From assembly GCA_028673005.1 (NCBI GenBank), contig CM054115.1:7175501-7239500 (forward strand): DNA of 64,000 nucleotides, given 5' to 3'. The stretch is from Tanypteryx hageni (taxonomy: Eukaryota; Arthropoda; Insecta; Odonata; Petaluridae). Shown piece after piece: positions 33,182 through 44,973 of the stretch; the stretch's first letter is position 1, and every line of letters starts with the position of its first letter. The notes under the pieces were generated by a model that worked only from the letters and a program-made list of their open reading frames with translations, was not told the origin of the DNA and did not search any database. The translations under genes were made by a program, and so were the position numbers.

Positions 33182-35287
33182 TTAATCTATTTTTAAGACT
33201 GTGTTTCTTGTTTTCCAAAACTTAAGTTTCTCTTTCAGAACAAAAATTTTTAAATCTTTGATTTCCATCTCCTTTACATGCTCCTTTCTTATTATCTTTA
33301 GTTGCTCCTCCAACACTTCCACTCTACATCTGCATGACTCCTGAATGGCTTCAGCAGGATTTTGGCTTTTCATGGTCTTCGGAGTACTTTTTCTATTTCT
33401 GTTTTCAGAAGATGACATTCACAATGGAGTTACCACTGTCTCTGCTGCAGCCACTGACTGAGTTTCATTTAATTGTGACTGGCTTACTGATGGCCAAGTT
33501 GTAATTTCATCAGAAGTTTGTAATATATCCTGTAAATAAAAAAGTGACTCTCTTTTATGGAGAAATATGATATGCACTTATATAAATATGTAAAATGATA
33601 GATGCAATACTCAATTAACTGCTGATAGTGTAATATTCTGTGCATTTTAATTCTAAATTATATATGCTATATTTATAATACATTTGTACTTACTGCATTA
33701 AGAGATACTTTTTATTAACTATCATTATATTTATACAATAAACCTACCTCAGAAAAATAATTTGCCATATCTTGCGACAGAATGATAGTTTGGTTTTGAT
33801 CTAAAAAATTAATAACCAGTATTAATATATATTATTTTTATTTAAGTGTTATGTGTTTTGGAATGGGACTCATATTATTTTACCCCCACCTAAAAAGTCA
33901 ACATTGGTGGTATTGCTCTATCTCAAAGATTTACATTAATAATTTTCCTTTGTGAGTGTATCAAGCATTGATTTCTGTTATATTCACAATGACACTATCC
34001 AATCACTGGTCATACCATTAATATTGCTGTCGCCATGGTAAACAGCATCTGAGTCAAACGGATTCAGCAATGGTCTGATGTTGGGGCCCAAAAGGACAGC
34101 AACTTTTTCATTTATTTTCTTCTTCTTTACATTAGAAGGCCCTCCCCCAATCTTGTACAGGTCCACTCGATTGTCAGCAACGTCTTTTCTGGTTTTTCTC
34201 TTTATGTTTTCATAGCAGGTCTTTAATTGATTAGATGTTCTATATGTGACACCTTCAAAGCCATAAATACTTATTCATTATATTTTTGGTTTTGTATGAC
34301 TTATAATAGTTAAGCGGTTTAAGGTAAATATTGGAAAGGAAAATTATTTTACTAAATTATACATGCTTTGCCATAATATTGCTTTGGTTTTTTGAATTAT
34401 TTCATTTACTTCACATGCTTGTGAGTGTTGCAGATTACTTATAGCAGTATTTTCAAAACTTGAAACCATTGGTCTAAGGACTATAAAACATAATAAAGAT
34501 AAATAATTAAATAGTACATAGTTGCAATTTTTATTTTAATGTGAGAATCCTGTGAATTTTATCTGGAGTAACAGAATAACCCATGGGCTATAATGTTGTG
34601 CAAATTTATCAATTAATTGCAATTGCTATTGATTAATATTGTTAAGTTGGATGATGAAGAATGCTATAAAAATAAAGAGTGGTATCAGGTGTGCCTTTTA
34701 TGAAATTCATCATTGACATAGCTCATAAATTTCAACATTTTAAACTTTGCATGAATTGTCACTTTATCATGTCTGGTTGCAGAGAAGGAACTCAGTTTAC
34801 CTTAAATTCTCACTAAACTGACACGCATATTTTCAGTGGTACTTTTGACATATTAAAATATCTGTAATTCGGAAAGTATTAAACTGATGACTAAAATTTT
34901 CTGCATGGTCAAAAACCACTGAGCAATACTTGATTAAATTTCATTAAAATCTGAGATGGTGGGTTGGATGAATAGGCATGGAATGATCCTAAACCAACTT
35001 TGGTAACTTTAATAACGTAAGTTAAGTAACTAGTAAGTTCAACAGATACTTTGTGGAGACATAGTAATGGATATACAATACGACTAAACATTAATTTAAT
35101 TACCTGGAATTGAATTGAATTCCATGTTTATTTAGACCCACGTCGCCTCTTTCTCCTTCAACGTGCTCCCATCTGTTTTTTTGTTTTCTATTACATCTTT
35201 GTATTTGGTTACTAAATCTACGATTATGTCGACCTCGTACCTTGAAAATTTTTGTGTCCTCTGCCTCTTCTTTTCGTCAATATTCAT
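33182..35287 (-). pseudogene. Myb/SANT-like Harbinger partner gene, multi-exon
   Basis: Minus strand. Exon 1 from ATG at 35287: MNIDEKKRQRTQKFSRYEVD, then IIVDLVTKYKDVIENKKTDG, KEKEATW (stop) and MEFNSIPG with a GTAATT donor at about 35103. Exon 2 (about 34260-33985): VTYRTSNQLKTCYENIKRKT, DLYKIGGGPSNVKKKKINEK. Exon 3 (about 33805-33748): DQNQTIILSQDMANYFSEV then GTAGGT. Exon 4 (from TTTACAG at 33529): DILQTSDEITTWPSVSQSQL, a TGA at about 33420, and a Lys/Glu-rich coiled-coil ending at 33182. The N-terminal half is the trihelix Myb/SANT-like domain found in Harbinger partner proteins, which bind element ends and carry the transposase to the nucleus. Two nonsense codons (exon 1, exon 4) disable it. 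Confidence 0.8.
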
Positions 35288-35479
35288 CTTTAAAGCAAGA
35301 TAATATTTTCCCGCCTCTAATTGTACATTGACAAATGAATCACGATATTCAACGTGCGTGTTTTCGTTACCACTTTGTTTCACAATAAACGTGTGGCAAC
35401 GGCGCTGAGCGTAGCAGTCAACGAGCAAACCGGCCGTCAGCTAACCCTGTTCACGAAACAGTTGTTTAATGTTGGTGCA

Positions 35480-35560
35480 CTCCAAGGTTGATTTAACCGC
35501 CGGTTAGTTTTAACCGCGATCAGCTAACGGTTGATATAACCGTGGTTGGTGCACTCGGGC
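35480..35560. promoter_or_regulatory. TTAACCG motif cluster, right Harbinger end
   Basis: TTAACCGCCGGTTAG, TTAACCGCG, CTAACGGTT and ATAACCGTGGTT lie next to the right TIR, mirroring the left cluster. Confidence 0.55.
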
Positions 35561-35674
35561 ATAAGTGCTTAACTGAACGCTGACATCCGTGACAGTAATT
35601 TCTCGTATGAACGAAGTTCTGACATCATTGGCAAATGATGCAATAATGCTTTTTGAATTTGGCTGCTGTTAATT

Positions 35675-37090
35675 TTGACCATCCCAAGGAATCGGGATGT
35701 TTAACAATTCTGCTTGATCCTAGGTTTTGTAGAAGATCACGTGGAATACCGGGTTTAAATTCTCAGGGACGGTTCTAAATCTTCCTCGGCGGTCGGCTTA
35801 GTTAGGCTTGGTGTTATGCAACCGGGTTTCCGACCTCACTTACCAACCTATATTTTCCAGGGTCTTCTTGACCCTTTCCCTGGTCGCATGGTTATATGTT
35901 CCTGATAGTATACTGGGAAAGGCGGTCCCTTGTCAGCTGTTATCGCGAGTTGGGAAGCCCGAGTGTTAAAAACCTCCTGCGGTTCGATAATATTCTGCGT
36001 TGCTCAATTGAATATGCTTAATTCCTATGCCTCGCGCAGATGCTCCTCACCTTTAGCTTATTGCAAAGGTCTTATTATGTTATTTTGGGAGAAATGACCT
36101 GAGGGGCCACGACCATAGGCGCGATGGGGGCAGTCAGCAACTCATTAGACGCGACTCGCATTCTTTTGATTCTGGCAGAGTTCTTAGCATCGACAAAAGT
36201 GGAACCGTCTTCGTCTTTTGGGATATTTGCGTTGGAGGGAGGGGTAGGGAGAGGTAGGGAGGGGTGGGGTGGGGCGACGAGCACGTTCCGATTTACTTGA
36301 TATTTTGCGAATTTTTGCAATCGACAAAGATAGCATACCAGCTGTGTCTGCTGAGCTAGTTGACCAGGCTCCTGTGAAGGGGTGGAAGACAAAGGTTGGG
36401 GATATTGAACCGGAGCTGTGGAATGCTGGGAAGAAATGCTGGATGCGACTTCGGCGGATCCGGTGAGCTGTGGCCTATTACTTCCAGCAGGATAATTACT
36501 CTCTCTCCCTCTCTCCCCCACCCTCCCTCTCTAACCATAATAATAACTTTATGCTATAGTGTTTTGAGTCCGTAGGGCTAAACGTCTTGTCACTCCATCC
36601 GTAGAATCACACCTCAACCTCCGTTACATGGATAGACCTTGTTATCACGGAAAATCCCGAGAAAATAATTAAACATCGACAATTAACAGCTCCCGGTATC
36701 TATTCGCACGATATAATTTACATTGCTTGCTCCCTACGTAGTCAAAAATTTTAACAGTAATTCATAACTGTCGGCGACTATTAATCTGTTAATGAATCAC
36801 AATTAACATCTGAAGCTATGCTCCTACCCTGGCACTTAATCGAGCATCTAGAAGACATAGACGATTGAGACGAAACTGTCTCATTTTACATTATTCTCTC
36901 GTAATGCTAAAAGTATTTTAAAATAGTTAAACGATACGATACCCTCGGAGACACTGCTGCTGCCGACCACAAATCAAATAGCATACACTGGATAAATGTC
37001 ACGAAATGTACTAACAATTATATGGCAGTGACATAATACAAAGCACAAATATAGTACAATACTTATTAGAAATGTCCACTTGAATCACAA
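35675..37090. other. Unassigned; minus-strand ORF 36075-36521
   Basis: No recognisable gene. A 148-residue minus-strand frame at 36075-36521 is Pro/Ser/Gln-rich with one C-x2-C (LVCYLCRLQK); it overlaps G-rich repeats at 36230-36275 and I cannot support it. 36,540-37,090 is AT-rich with nothing seen. Confidence 0.4.
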
Positions 37091-37440
37091 ATGATATGGA
37101 AAAGGGTTCGACTCGCAGATCACCTTTCCCACAGGTGCGTTCGCTCCTCCGTCTTCGCTCTCTCTCTCTCCGTCTTATCTCGCTCTTCCCCTCTCCTTCA
37201 CTGCTTCTGCTCATGGCGACGTTGTCGGTTCGCAACTAACGCCGTTTGCAGTCAGGTGCCGGTAGATTGCGCCGCACTCGCGAACGCTAATTGGTTCTAC
37301 CCGCGATCTACTAGTGTCCTCTTCCGGGCTGTCTGTTGCTATAAAAGAAGGCTTCCCACGAAAAAAGGTGCGTCGCACACAGGGTGCGTCGCAGGCAGGG
37401 GTCGTCATTTGCTGGCGAACACGAAAAACTTATGGGGAAC
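37090..37440. promoter_or_regulatory. GC-richer block with TATA-like box
   Basis: CTATAAAAGAAGG at about 37339 lies in a 350-bp GC-richer block directly before the LINE coding remnant. It could be a core promoter or the 5' UTR of another element; orientation (+) is assumed. Confidence 0.25.
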
Positions 37441-40115
37441 TCGAAAAACTGTCAAAAGTAGGAAAATGCTGCAACGATAAAGTTCAGACTTTTAATTCAT
37501 ATATATCTCAGCTACTTGAAAAGTTTTCCCTTCTCAGAATCATTCAGGTCTCAAAACCACATGCTGCATGGCTAACTCCAGAAATAAAATCTATTATGTC
37601 CCGTCGTGACAGCATTTATCGTGATTTTAAGAAATGTAAGGATCCCAATGTTTTATTGCGGTATAAAGCATTGCGAAACAAAACAAAACAACTAATACCT
37701 AATACCTAAAATTAAATTTGTATACGACTCGACCAACTCTGCACGCACTCAGTCCTCAATATGAAAAAAATTACAGAACTTGGGTATTGGTAAAAATAAA
37801 GATATGCAACTTCCACCAAACTTGTTCCTTGATGAGCTTAACGCTCATTTAACTAACCCTCCCACACCCATCGACATAGGTAAAAAATCTGAGACTGTTG
37901 AAAATATCCGTAGCCTCAAACCCAATCACACCAAATAAAATCTTTGAATTTACACCAGTCACACAACCACATGTAGCTGAATCACTTAAGTCAACTGCAA
38001 TAGGAGATGATGGTGTATCCATAATACTAATTAATTTATTAATTCCTATCATTCTTCTCACTGTCACTCATATAACTGGTCTCTTCTTCTGTCTAAATAC
38101 CCGACTTCATGGAAATCAGCTCCTGTCCGTCGCATTCCTAAGAAAAACAATTCCCACGAAAACGCTGATTTTTGACCAGTTAGTCTTTTGTCTGTTCTCT
38201 CCAAGGCATTTGAAAGACTAGCACACGAACGAATAACTCACTTCCTTTCAACAAATAATCTTATCGACCCGTTTCAATCTGGCTTTCGTAAATTGCATAG
38301 CACAGCTACCGCTCTATTGAAAATTACAGATGACGTCCGCAAAGCAATGGACCAGAGAAAAATCACTATGTTAAATCTATTGGATTTCAGTAAAGCCTTT
38401 GACTCCATCGACAAAGACATTCTACTTTGCAAACTCAAACTTATGCACTTTTCACTCGCTTCAGGAAACTGGTTTCGCTCGTACTTAAATGGCCGCTCTC
38501 AAAAGGATATTACTCATGATATATCATCTCATACCTTAAATGTAAATAGAGGCTTTCTGCAAGGTTCTATTCTTGGCCCCCTGCTTTTCTCTTTTTACAT
38601 TAATTAAATCTCAAATGCTCTCACTCACTGTAATTGTCACCTATACGCTGACGATTTCCAAATCTACTATTACTCGTGTGTGCCTGAATTTCCCGATGCA
38701 ATAACTAAAATTAACTCTTATCTAGCTTCACTCTCTCTTTGGAGTGCTAATAACTTTCTGAAGATCAACCCCGCAAAAAAGTCAGTCTATAATTATCGGT
38801 TACCCCAAATTATTGGCTTACATAGATCAAAGTGAATCTCCACTTCTATCACTAGTGGGGTCTACATTGCATTTTCAAAAATCAGTAGTCAACCTTGGTG
38901 TTATAGTATATGAAACTCTCTCTATGGCTCCTAATACCAACAAAATCTGTAGTACCATCAACTCTCCCTCAACTCTCCCTCAAAATACTCAAAAACATAT
39001 TACCTAATTCCTTGCATAAACTCTTAGTGACTACAGTCCTATTTTCTTACTTTGATTACTGTGATTTTGTTTATAATAATCCCTCCTGTGAACTGGCAAT
39101 AAATCTACAACGTACAAAAAACTCCTACATGAGACTCATCGGTGACCTTAAAAGAGTGACCACATCAGCGAACATTACAATAAACTTTCATGGCTCAAAC
39201 TTGACGCTCGAAGGAACTTAAATATTCTTATGCTAATCTATAAAATTCATACTTATAACAAACCTGACTGACTACCTCTCTTCCCTCTTCAATGAAATCA
39301 ATACACAGCGTGATGCTAGAGGCAAAAATAACCTACTTATTCCTCATCACAGGACTAACATCTACAATAAATCCTTTCAAGTCTCCGGTTTCCAACTCTG
39401 GAATAAGTTAGATCAGAATCTAAAAACATCTCCCTCTTTTAACTCTTTCAAACGCACCTGTCTCATTCATCTTCTAAAACATCAAAGCAATCCTTAATAT
39501 TCCCCTTACACTACTCATTCATTATACTAACTCAGTACTTCCTGTTTTTTCTGTAGTATATAAATTGTAAGATTTCCTGCAACTCTTTCTTCTTTTTGTT
39601 ATTGTTGAGTGTACCTTTATTATGAATATAATGTTTATTTTTCCCATTGATGAATTGGTCTCTTACACATTCATTGTCATTTTATCTTAAATATTTTTCT
39701 CGTTTGTTTATTCATTATTATTATTAGTATTATTTTTATATTCTTTATCCAAATTTATTAACATAATTTTTGATTTTTAACTTTATTGTGTCGTTCATAT
39801 TGTTCTTTTATATATCTAGGGTTTTTGCAGGTTTTTTCCACCTCCCTTCACTTCGTGGGTGTTTTCCTGCATGGGTTTTTACTAGGGTGGCCAAGCCGGG
39901 TCCTTTCTAGGGGTTTTCCCACAAATACCTTGTCTTTCTTACACGTTTTCCTGAATATCTCTCTGTCCGTATTATTATCTTAATCGCTTATGATGTTATT
40001 TAAGGTATTTTAATATAATGCAACTTAACATTGACGAAGGGTAAAATATAAGAGTGGACCTCATGGTCTAAATTTCGCCCGAATAAAGACATTTATCTCT
40101 CTCTCTCTTGTTAAC
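37440..40115 (+). mobile_element. CR1/Jockey-like LINE, 5' truncated
   Basis: Forward frames: KPHAAWLTPEIKSIMSRRDS and YRDFKKCKDPNVLLRYKALR (endonuclease-RT linker, 37550-37705), then the RT domain and C-terminal region, ending in GTCTAAATTTCGCCCGAATA, AAG and a TCTC-type tail at about 40,112. No endonuclease domain precedes the linker. Assignment to the Jockey superfamily (CR1/Jockey side) is from RT motifs and tail; exact clade uncertain. Confidence 0.75.
37545..39500 (+). pseudogene. LINE ORF2 remnant (RT and C-terminal region)
   Basis: RT pieces: LSKAFERLAHERITHFLSTN, FQSGFRKLHSTATALLKITD, MLNLLDFSKAFDSIDKDILL (catalytic D), RGFLQGSILGPLLFSFYIN, stop at 38605, then HLYADDFQIYYYS (YADD, about 38640-38675) and LASLSLWSANNFLKINPAKK. 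Downstream: TTVLFSYFDYCDFVYNNPSC, NLQRTKNSYMRLIGDLKR, a shift, LSSLFNEINTQRDARGKNNL and GFQLWNKLDQNLKTSPSFNS to about 39497. Multiple stops and shifts. The region between 37,710 and 38,180 also reads in pieces of the RT N-terminus. Confidence 0.75.
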
Positions 40116-40193
40116 ATCCGATCCGGTTCATTTCCTCTTACTTTTTGTTTGTATAATGATTCGCTTCTCTCCTCTTCGTCTTAGTATTTCCCT

Positions 40194-40327
40194 GCTGGTG
40201 GAGGTTTTCGGGTTTCGCTGCGTCTGCATCTTCAGGAGATCTCCTGAAGATGCAGACTGCAATGTCTGCGAAACGTCGAGAGCCAGAAATGCCGCCAGCG
40301 CAGCGAAACCCGAAAACCTCCACCAGC
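40194..40327. repeat. Palindromic PLE-type terminal repeat with hammerhead-like core
   Basis: Outer arms GCTGGTGGAGGTTTTCGGGT and its inverse at 40,305-40,327 enclose a second palindrome CTGCATCTTCAGGAGATCTC with its inverse. On + at 40244-40274 is CTGAAGA, a 6-bp stem GCAGAC/GTCTGC, then GAAAC. That layout is the hammerhead core CUGANGA-stem II-GAAA with one change (U to A at the fifth position). PLE terminal repeats are known to carry hammerhead motifs. No PLE coding sequence is adjacent. Confidence 0.55.
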
Positions 40328-40329
40328 AT

Positions 40330-41395
40330 TCAGCAACGCTGCGTAAGCCTTCAACTCAAATTAGTATTTTCTTGTCTTTCATCCTTTCTGTCCAAGGAGA
40401 AACAGTCATCATAATGGCATGCATATATAGGATAGGATGTGAATCACATTTGGTTAATAGCGATCGTATTCCCATTCAGTCATCGAAAATGAATGCGCAA
40501 AAAAGTACACATTTTATTTAAATATGGAAAACATTCTTAGCGTTATAATCTTTACGCAGGTGTTTCTACGATTAAATCGCGTGCAGGTGTTCAATCTAAT
40601 CTAATCTGCTGCTTACCCCACCTTTTTCTTAGTTTCTATTTTTTTCCTCTTTCTCTACACCCTCTCCCACCGTTTATCTTCTCTGCTCATATTCTCAATG
40701 GACAGCAGGTGTTCTTCCCGATAACCAGTAATTGATTCTTCTCTATTTCTCCCATTCTTTCTCTCTCTCTTTCAAATCCTAAGCCGAATTATGCACCTAG
40801 AAATATTGCAAACATTATACCCTTTGACTGCAATGGTTTCACGGCTGTTGAGCAGTAACTGGAATCACATTTTTCTCTAGTTTCTGCTCCATCAATAGGC
40901 TCCCATCACTAAGGATTATGAGCGATTAACGACCATATACTTCGGCGTAATAACACTATTTTTCCGATGAAATATTGCGAGGCGGTAGCTTAGAATAGCC
41001 GGATTGGTTTGTTAAATTTGGCTGGTCTCATCTGAATCTGAATAAATAGCTTGCAAACTGCTGCAATTGGTGTGTGCCAAGGAGAAAATATAACTCACCT
41101 ATAATGTTACTCTCCTACTAATAATCGTAAATCGATTAAAAGACAGATATATTCACTGCAAAAATGTGAACGTATTGTTGGAATGCATTTCCTTAAATGT
41201 GCGATAGTAAATGTGATGCCACCTAGGAAACCATACGTTATGTCGCTACGATAAATTGTTCAGTACAGCGAAAATAGCGCTTGAGGTTTTTGTTGATCCG
41301 TTAATAGAAGTCTTCAACTATGCGTTACAATCGTCAAATATAGTGTTACCTCATCAGAAAATATTTGCGAAAAGTGAGCAAGTCAGCTTCGTTGA
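40330..41395. other. Unassigned stretch
   Basis: No recognisable gene or repeat. Confidence 0.5.
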
Positions 41396-41398
41396 TAT

Positions 41399-41586
41399 CA
41401 TACCTTAAGTCGCCATGGAAAAATAACATGGGCGACTTAAGATATAGTTTTCCTTTTAAACTTAAAAAAATCACCAAAAATAAATTTTTTGGCCTTAAAA
41501 GCTCGATTTTTTTCTTTCGTTCAGAATTTTATGCTCCATATATTGCGGCAATAAACAGGAAATCCATTTTTCCGACTTAAGGTATG
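41399..41586. mobile_element. Short MITE-like element (188 bp)
   Basis: CATACCTTAAGTCG at 41399-41412 is perfectly inverted at 41573-41586 (CGACTTAAGGTATG). An internal GGGCGACTTAAGATATAG at 41430 pairs with the left end too, giving a nested hairpin. No target duplication is clear and no superfamily can be assigned. Confidence 0.5.
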
Positions 41587-41589
41587 GTT

Positions 41590-43600
41590 TCCGAGGCAGC
41601 ATGTCGTATTCTTTTTCTAACCTTGAGTGACTGTTCGCAGAACCCTCGCTAGGGCTGCCAGCCATGGAAATAGCGAGGAAGGGTTTATAATACTTTTTTC
41701 TTGCCGAGTGTCTAACGAGGGAGTAGGTACTAGATAAAAATGTGGCTCTTGTTACTACGGGAGCTCTGGTTTCATCACCGTCCAATTCCAGCCTATCATC
41801 TATAAATTAATTATTTATAATATAAATGGTCGCCGGCAAACTCCTTAAAATATCTCAAAAATATTCAGTGTCGTTTAATTCACAAATTAAATGAAATTAT
41901 TGTATATCAATGTTTCCGAAACCGGATTCCACGACATTCTCAAGTACCACAATTGTTTATCAGGGATACCACAAAAACGTCGTTAAATAAATTAATTAAC
42001 GATTTTTAAAATTTGAAATATAAATACTACAATAATCTTTCCTTGAATGAATTGATGATTAAGTGCCAACAAATGTACTTTTCAAAACGTTTTGATACCC
42101 GTATGTGGAATTTACAACCTTCTTATCAATGCGTAATTCTGTTAACCTTTGAAAGAGCTCAGCGCCTGCAAAAATGTTGGGAACAACTTATGTTGACAAT
42201 TACAGTCATCTACCGATCCAAAATGGTTCCGACAAGAACGGGTGGACGAACAAAGCTAGAATACTATATTTTATTACTCTCAAACAGGAACGGTAAGAGG
42301 TATTTTTGGCGCTCCGAACGAGAAACCGATCCAGCGCCCCTTCCATAAAGTTTTGTTAAGATATTTTAAAATAACTTCTTCCTTTATTCATTACTTCGTG
42401 AAATAATTAATGGTGAAATGGGAAATTAATTTAATCTATATATCTGCCTGTTCTGCGATATCAATTGGTATCCAACACTTATTCATTCGTAAGTAATATA
42501 TGGATAGATGATCTGGTTAGCGCCCCCAACATGGGCAGCAACCCGGATTGCCCATAGCTCTCAAAAGGAGAAATGTATTTCGTCATATAAACTGCAGGAT
42601 ATGATATATCATCGGCGATATGGATATTAGTAAGATAAAAACAGTTTCCTATAGAGTAAGCAAGAATCCTTAAACATATGTTGTCGAAATTCTTCGAAAA
42701 AGCGAAGAAACTTTATATCTAAAACAGATAAAATAAGCGCCGTTCGATAAAAGAGATTCATCGGTTGATAAAAGACACGTGTTGAAACTTTTCCAATTTG
42801 AGGCTACTCAGCTGCAACCATTGAAAAGAAAAGACAGGCCGTAGGGATATACCGGAAAGTAGAGATGGAAAGGAGAGATAGTAATAGAGGAAGATAAAGA
42901 GTAAAATAGGACAAACGGGGGTGGCCACCGACAGACCTGAAAGGATATTTCAAAGAATGTAACAAGTGATCGTTGCGGATCTTGGAACTTTTCAGAGAGT
43001 GATAAAGGAGCTGTGACTTGGGTCGGTGAAGATATATTCCAAGAAATGGAGGAGATGAGGAGCGAACATTCGAAGTGAAAAATAATAACAGAATGGAAAT
43101 GAAAATTTGAGAAATAGAAAATTGTATTTAAAGATGTGCTCCGAAGGCTTTTTTTATTAGTGATATTAAGATAGAATGAAATTAATGGTAATGGTAAATA
43201 AAAAGGTATTACAGCTCAATGCAACCATAAATAGCCAAATGCCCACTGTCAAAGAAGATAAGCAGAAATTATGCATCCTCATTGTCAAATTACCACCGTT
43301 AAAGAGAAAGCTGGCTAGGTTTTATAATTTCTGTGTTAACCTTTAGCTGGTATGGCGAAAAAAGGTATGGTGGGGTCAGATTTGATCCCAAAAGTAAAAA
43401 TTCTGTATCAATTAATAATCTTGTTTTTTTAAACCAAAAACTTTATCTAATGCATTATTGGCCGAGCGAACCTAGATCTCTCTTCTTGAGTCCATGTGCA
43501 TTTTGTTTGACTCTTTGTCTGTTCTACGATAACTGCCGTTTTGGTCGTCTGATTTTTGCCAAACTTCGTGGGCATGTACAAATAAATTAGAGTCGAATGC
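41590..43600. other. Unassigned stretch
   Basis: The ORF at 42013-42348 (111 residues) shows no motif I recognise. Nothing else is supported. Confidence 0.45.
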
Positions 43601-44015
43601 CTATAGTTTTTCTAAAATACGCCCCTTATAGTTACAGCGCAATTTGCGTTAGCGCATTGCGCTAATTTCCAAATCTTATCCAAGCAAAACGAAATTTAAC
43701 ATACATACGGAAAACATCATACGATGATGAAAACATCAAATAAACATTTCTCTAAAATGTACAGGAAGCCTCCCAGAGGCGCGCAATTTGATCCCCCCAT
43801 AATTCAATTCCAATTTTACATACCCACTGTATGGAGTGCAGGATAACATTTCCTGAGCATATTCAAATAACTATAGTTTTTATAGATCACCGTCCTTATA
43901 GTTTCTGCGCAATTAGCGTTCGCGCATTGCGATAATTTCTAAATCATATCCAATCAGAACGAAATTTAGCATATATTTCGAACGATGAAGAAAACGTCAA
44001 ATAAACATTTCCAGC
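43600..44015. repeat. Direct duplication (~270-bp spacing)
   Basis: CTATAGTTTTTCTAAAATAC...CCTTATAGTT at 43600 and the region to about 43765 recur diverged at 43871-44015, including GCGCATTGCG, CAAATAAACATTTC and an EMFI-stop reading on the minus strand. The duplicated segment covers the 3' end of the Tigger gene that follows. Confidence 0.6.
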
Positions 44016-44237
44016 CACTCCACCACATCGTATATTGTAGCATTTCTCCCCTGCTAATAAAAGAACCCTTTGATAGTCCTCCGGTTCAATCCCTCGAAAA
44101 TCAATGTCTACGTTAGTGTCGAGTAAAAGTCTCTTCCACCCGTTCGCGAGGATTGGGCTTTTCACCGCATCCCAAGCGCTTGCTCAATTAATTATTGCTT
44201 ACTTAATGCTGTATTTTTTATGTTCTGCAATGTCCGA

Positions 44238-44973
44238 CAGTGGCGGCTCGTAGCTAAAATTAGTGGGGGTGCTGCTCCAGAAAATTTTTAGCCTTTGTTT
44301 TAAAATTGTGTAAATGGAAAAAAACATGTATAAAAAGAAAATTTATTCAGGAACTTGATAAAATCTTAACAAAAAAACCAAACATTTTTTACTTACTTTA
44401 ACTTAAATTGTTACAGTTCAAGCTTGATCTATTCATTTAAAAATGAAATCCATTCTTCTTGTTTTAATTTGCGAAAAAAGTTCAATAATTTTCTCCTTGA
44501 TCTCTGGATGACAATTGAGGAAAATTTTCTCCATTGAAAGTACTGCAAGCGCATTTAGTCTTTCCGAATTCATAGTGCTTCTTAAAAATTTTTTATTCTT
44601 TTCAATGCTGAAAAGCAGCGCTCTTCCTTCTTCCTTCCACCATCACGCCAGAGCCGGCACTGCGAGAGCAACAGTGCTCTCTCTACCTGGCAGTCCCGCC
44701 TTCCTCCCCACCCCCCTCCTATGTGCGCATGCGCACAACAGTCAAACACCACGTCGCTGGCACTGTGAAGCGCACAGTTCCATACAAAGATTTTTGTATC
44801 TTTTTCATAAACTGGGGGATGGCTACTGAAGTACTGACATTAAGCTTAAGGAATAACAAAAATAAAGAAAGAATTAAAGAAAAAAGGACTCATTATATTA
44901 AATGTTATCGATAATATCAAGTGGAAATAGGGGGTGCTGCAGTTTCGCAGTGCCTATACACGAGCCGCCACTG
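44238..44973. mobile_element. hAT element, deletion derivative (736 bp)
   Basis: Inverted ends CAGTGGCGGCTCGT (left) and ACGAGCCGCCACTG (right) are flanked by a perfect 8-bp duplication ATGTCCGA (44230-44237 and 44974-44981), the hAT signature. It keeps the C-terminal end of the hAT transposase in antisense (44429-44626). It is inserted in the Tigger gene. Confidence 0.95.
44429..44626 (-). pseudogene. hAT transposase C-terminal dimerisation region
   Basis: Open for 65 codons to its stop: EERCFSALKRIKNFLRSTMN, SERLNALAVLSMEKIFLNCH, PEIKEKIIELFRKLKQEEW. The ..R.FSALK.IK...R..M...RL..L..L.. pattern is the hAT family dimerisation domain. Everything upstream has been deleted and replaced by GC-rich sequence near 44,640-44,770. 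The rest of the protein, including the catalytic residues, is missing. Confidence 0.85.

Larger units (their letters stand above)
31406..35561. mobile_element. Structurally complete PIF/Harbinger element (4,156 bp)
   Basis: Terminal inverted repeats start TGCCCGAGTGCACCAACC on both sides (31406 inward; 35561 inward on the other strand) and are flanked by TAA at 31403-31405 and 35562-35564, the 3-bp TWA-type duplication of this superfamily. Two convergent genes lie inside: a transposase (+, 31591-32654) and a Myb-like partner (-, 33182-35287). Clusters of TTAACCG/CGGTTAA motifs fill both subterminal regions. Transposase has one frameshift and the partner gene two stops, so this copy is inactive but recently so. 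Confidence 0.95.
31165..35672 (+). pseudogene. Unknown coding-like sequence interrupted by Harbinger
   Basis: Left of the Harbinger, the frame from 31165 reads LEFWNYARRREIWKAE, stop, then GLPGRWAILDSWHGKIFEFY and RRLNELFFNVPL up to the TAA duplication (31403-31405). Right of it, after a shift, SRMNEVLTSLANDAIMLFEF then GCC and a stop at about 35672. The two parts read as the C-terminal portion of one protein if the 4,156-bp element is removed, but stops and a frame change remain. I do not recognise the family; it may be another TE or a decayed host exon. Confidence 0.35.

Noticed and set aside
36075..36521. 148-residue minus-strand frame with one C-x2-C
   Set aside because: Low-complexity Pro/Ser/Gln content over G-rich repeats; only one possible zinc ligand pair.
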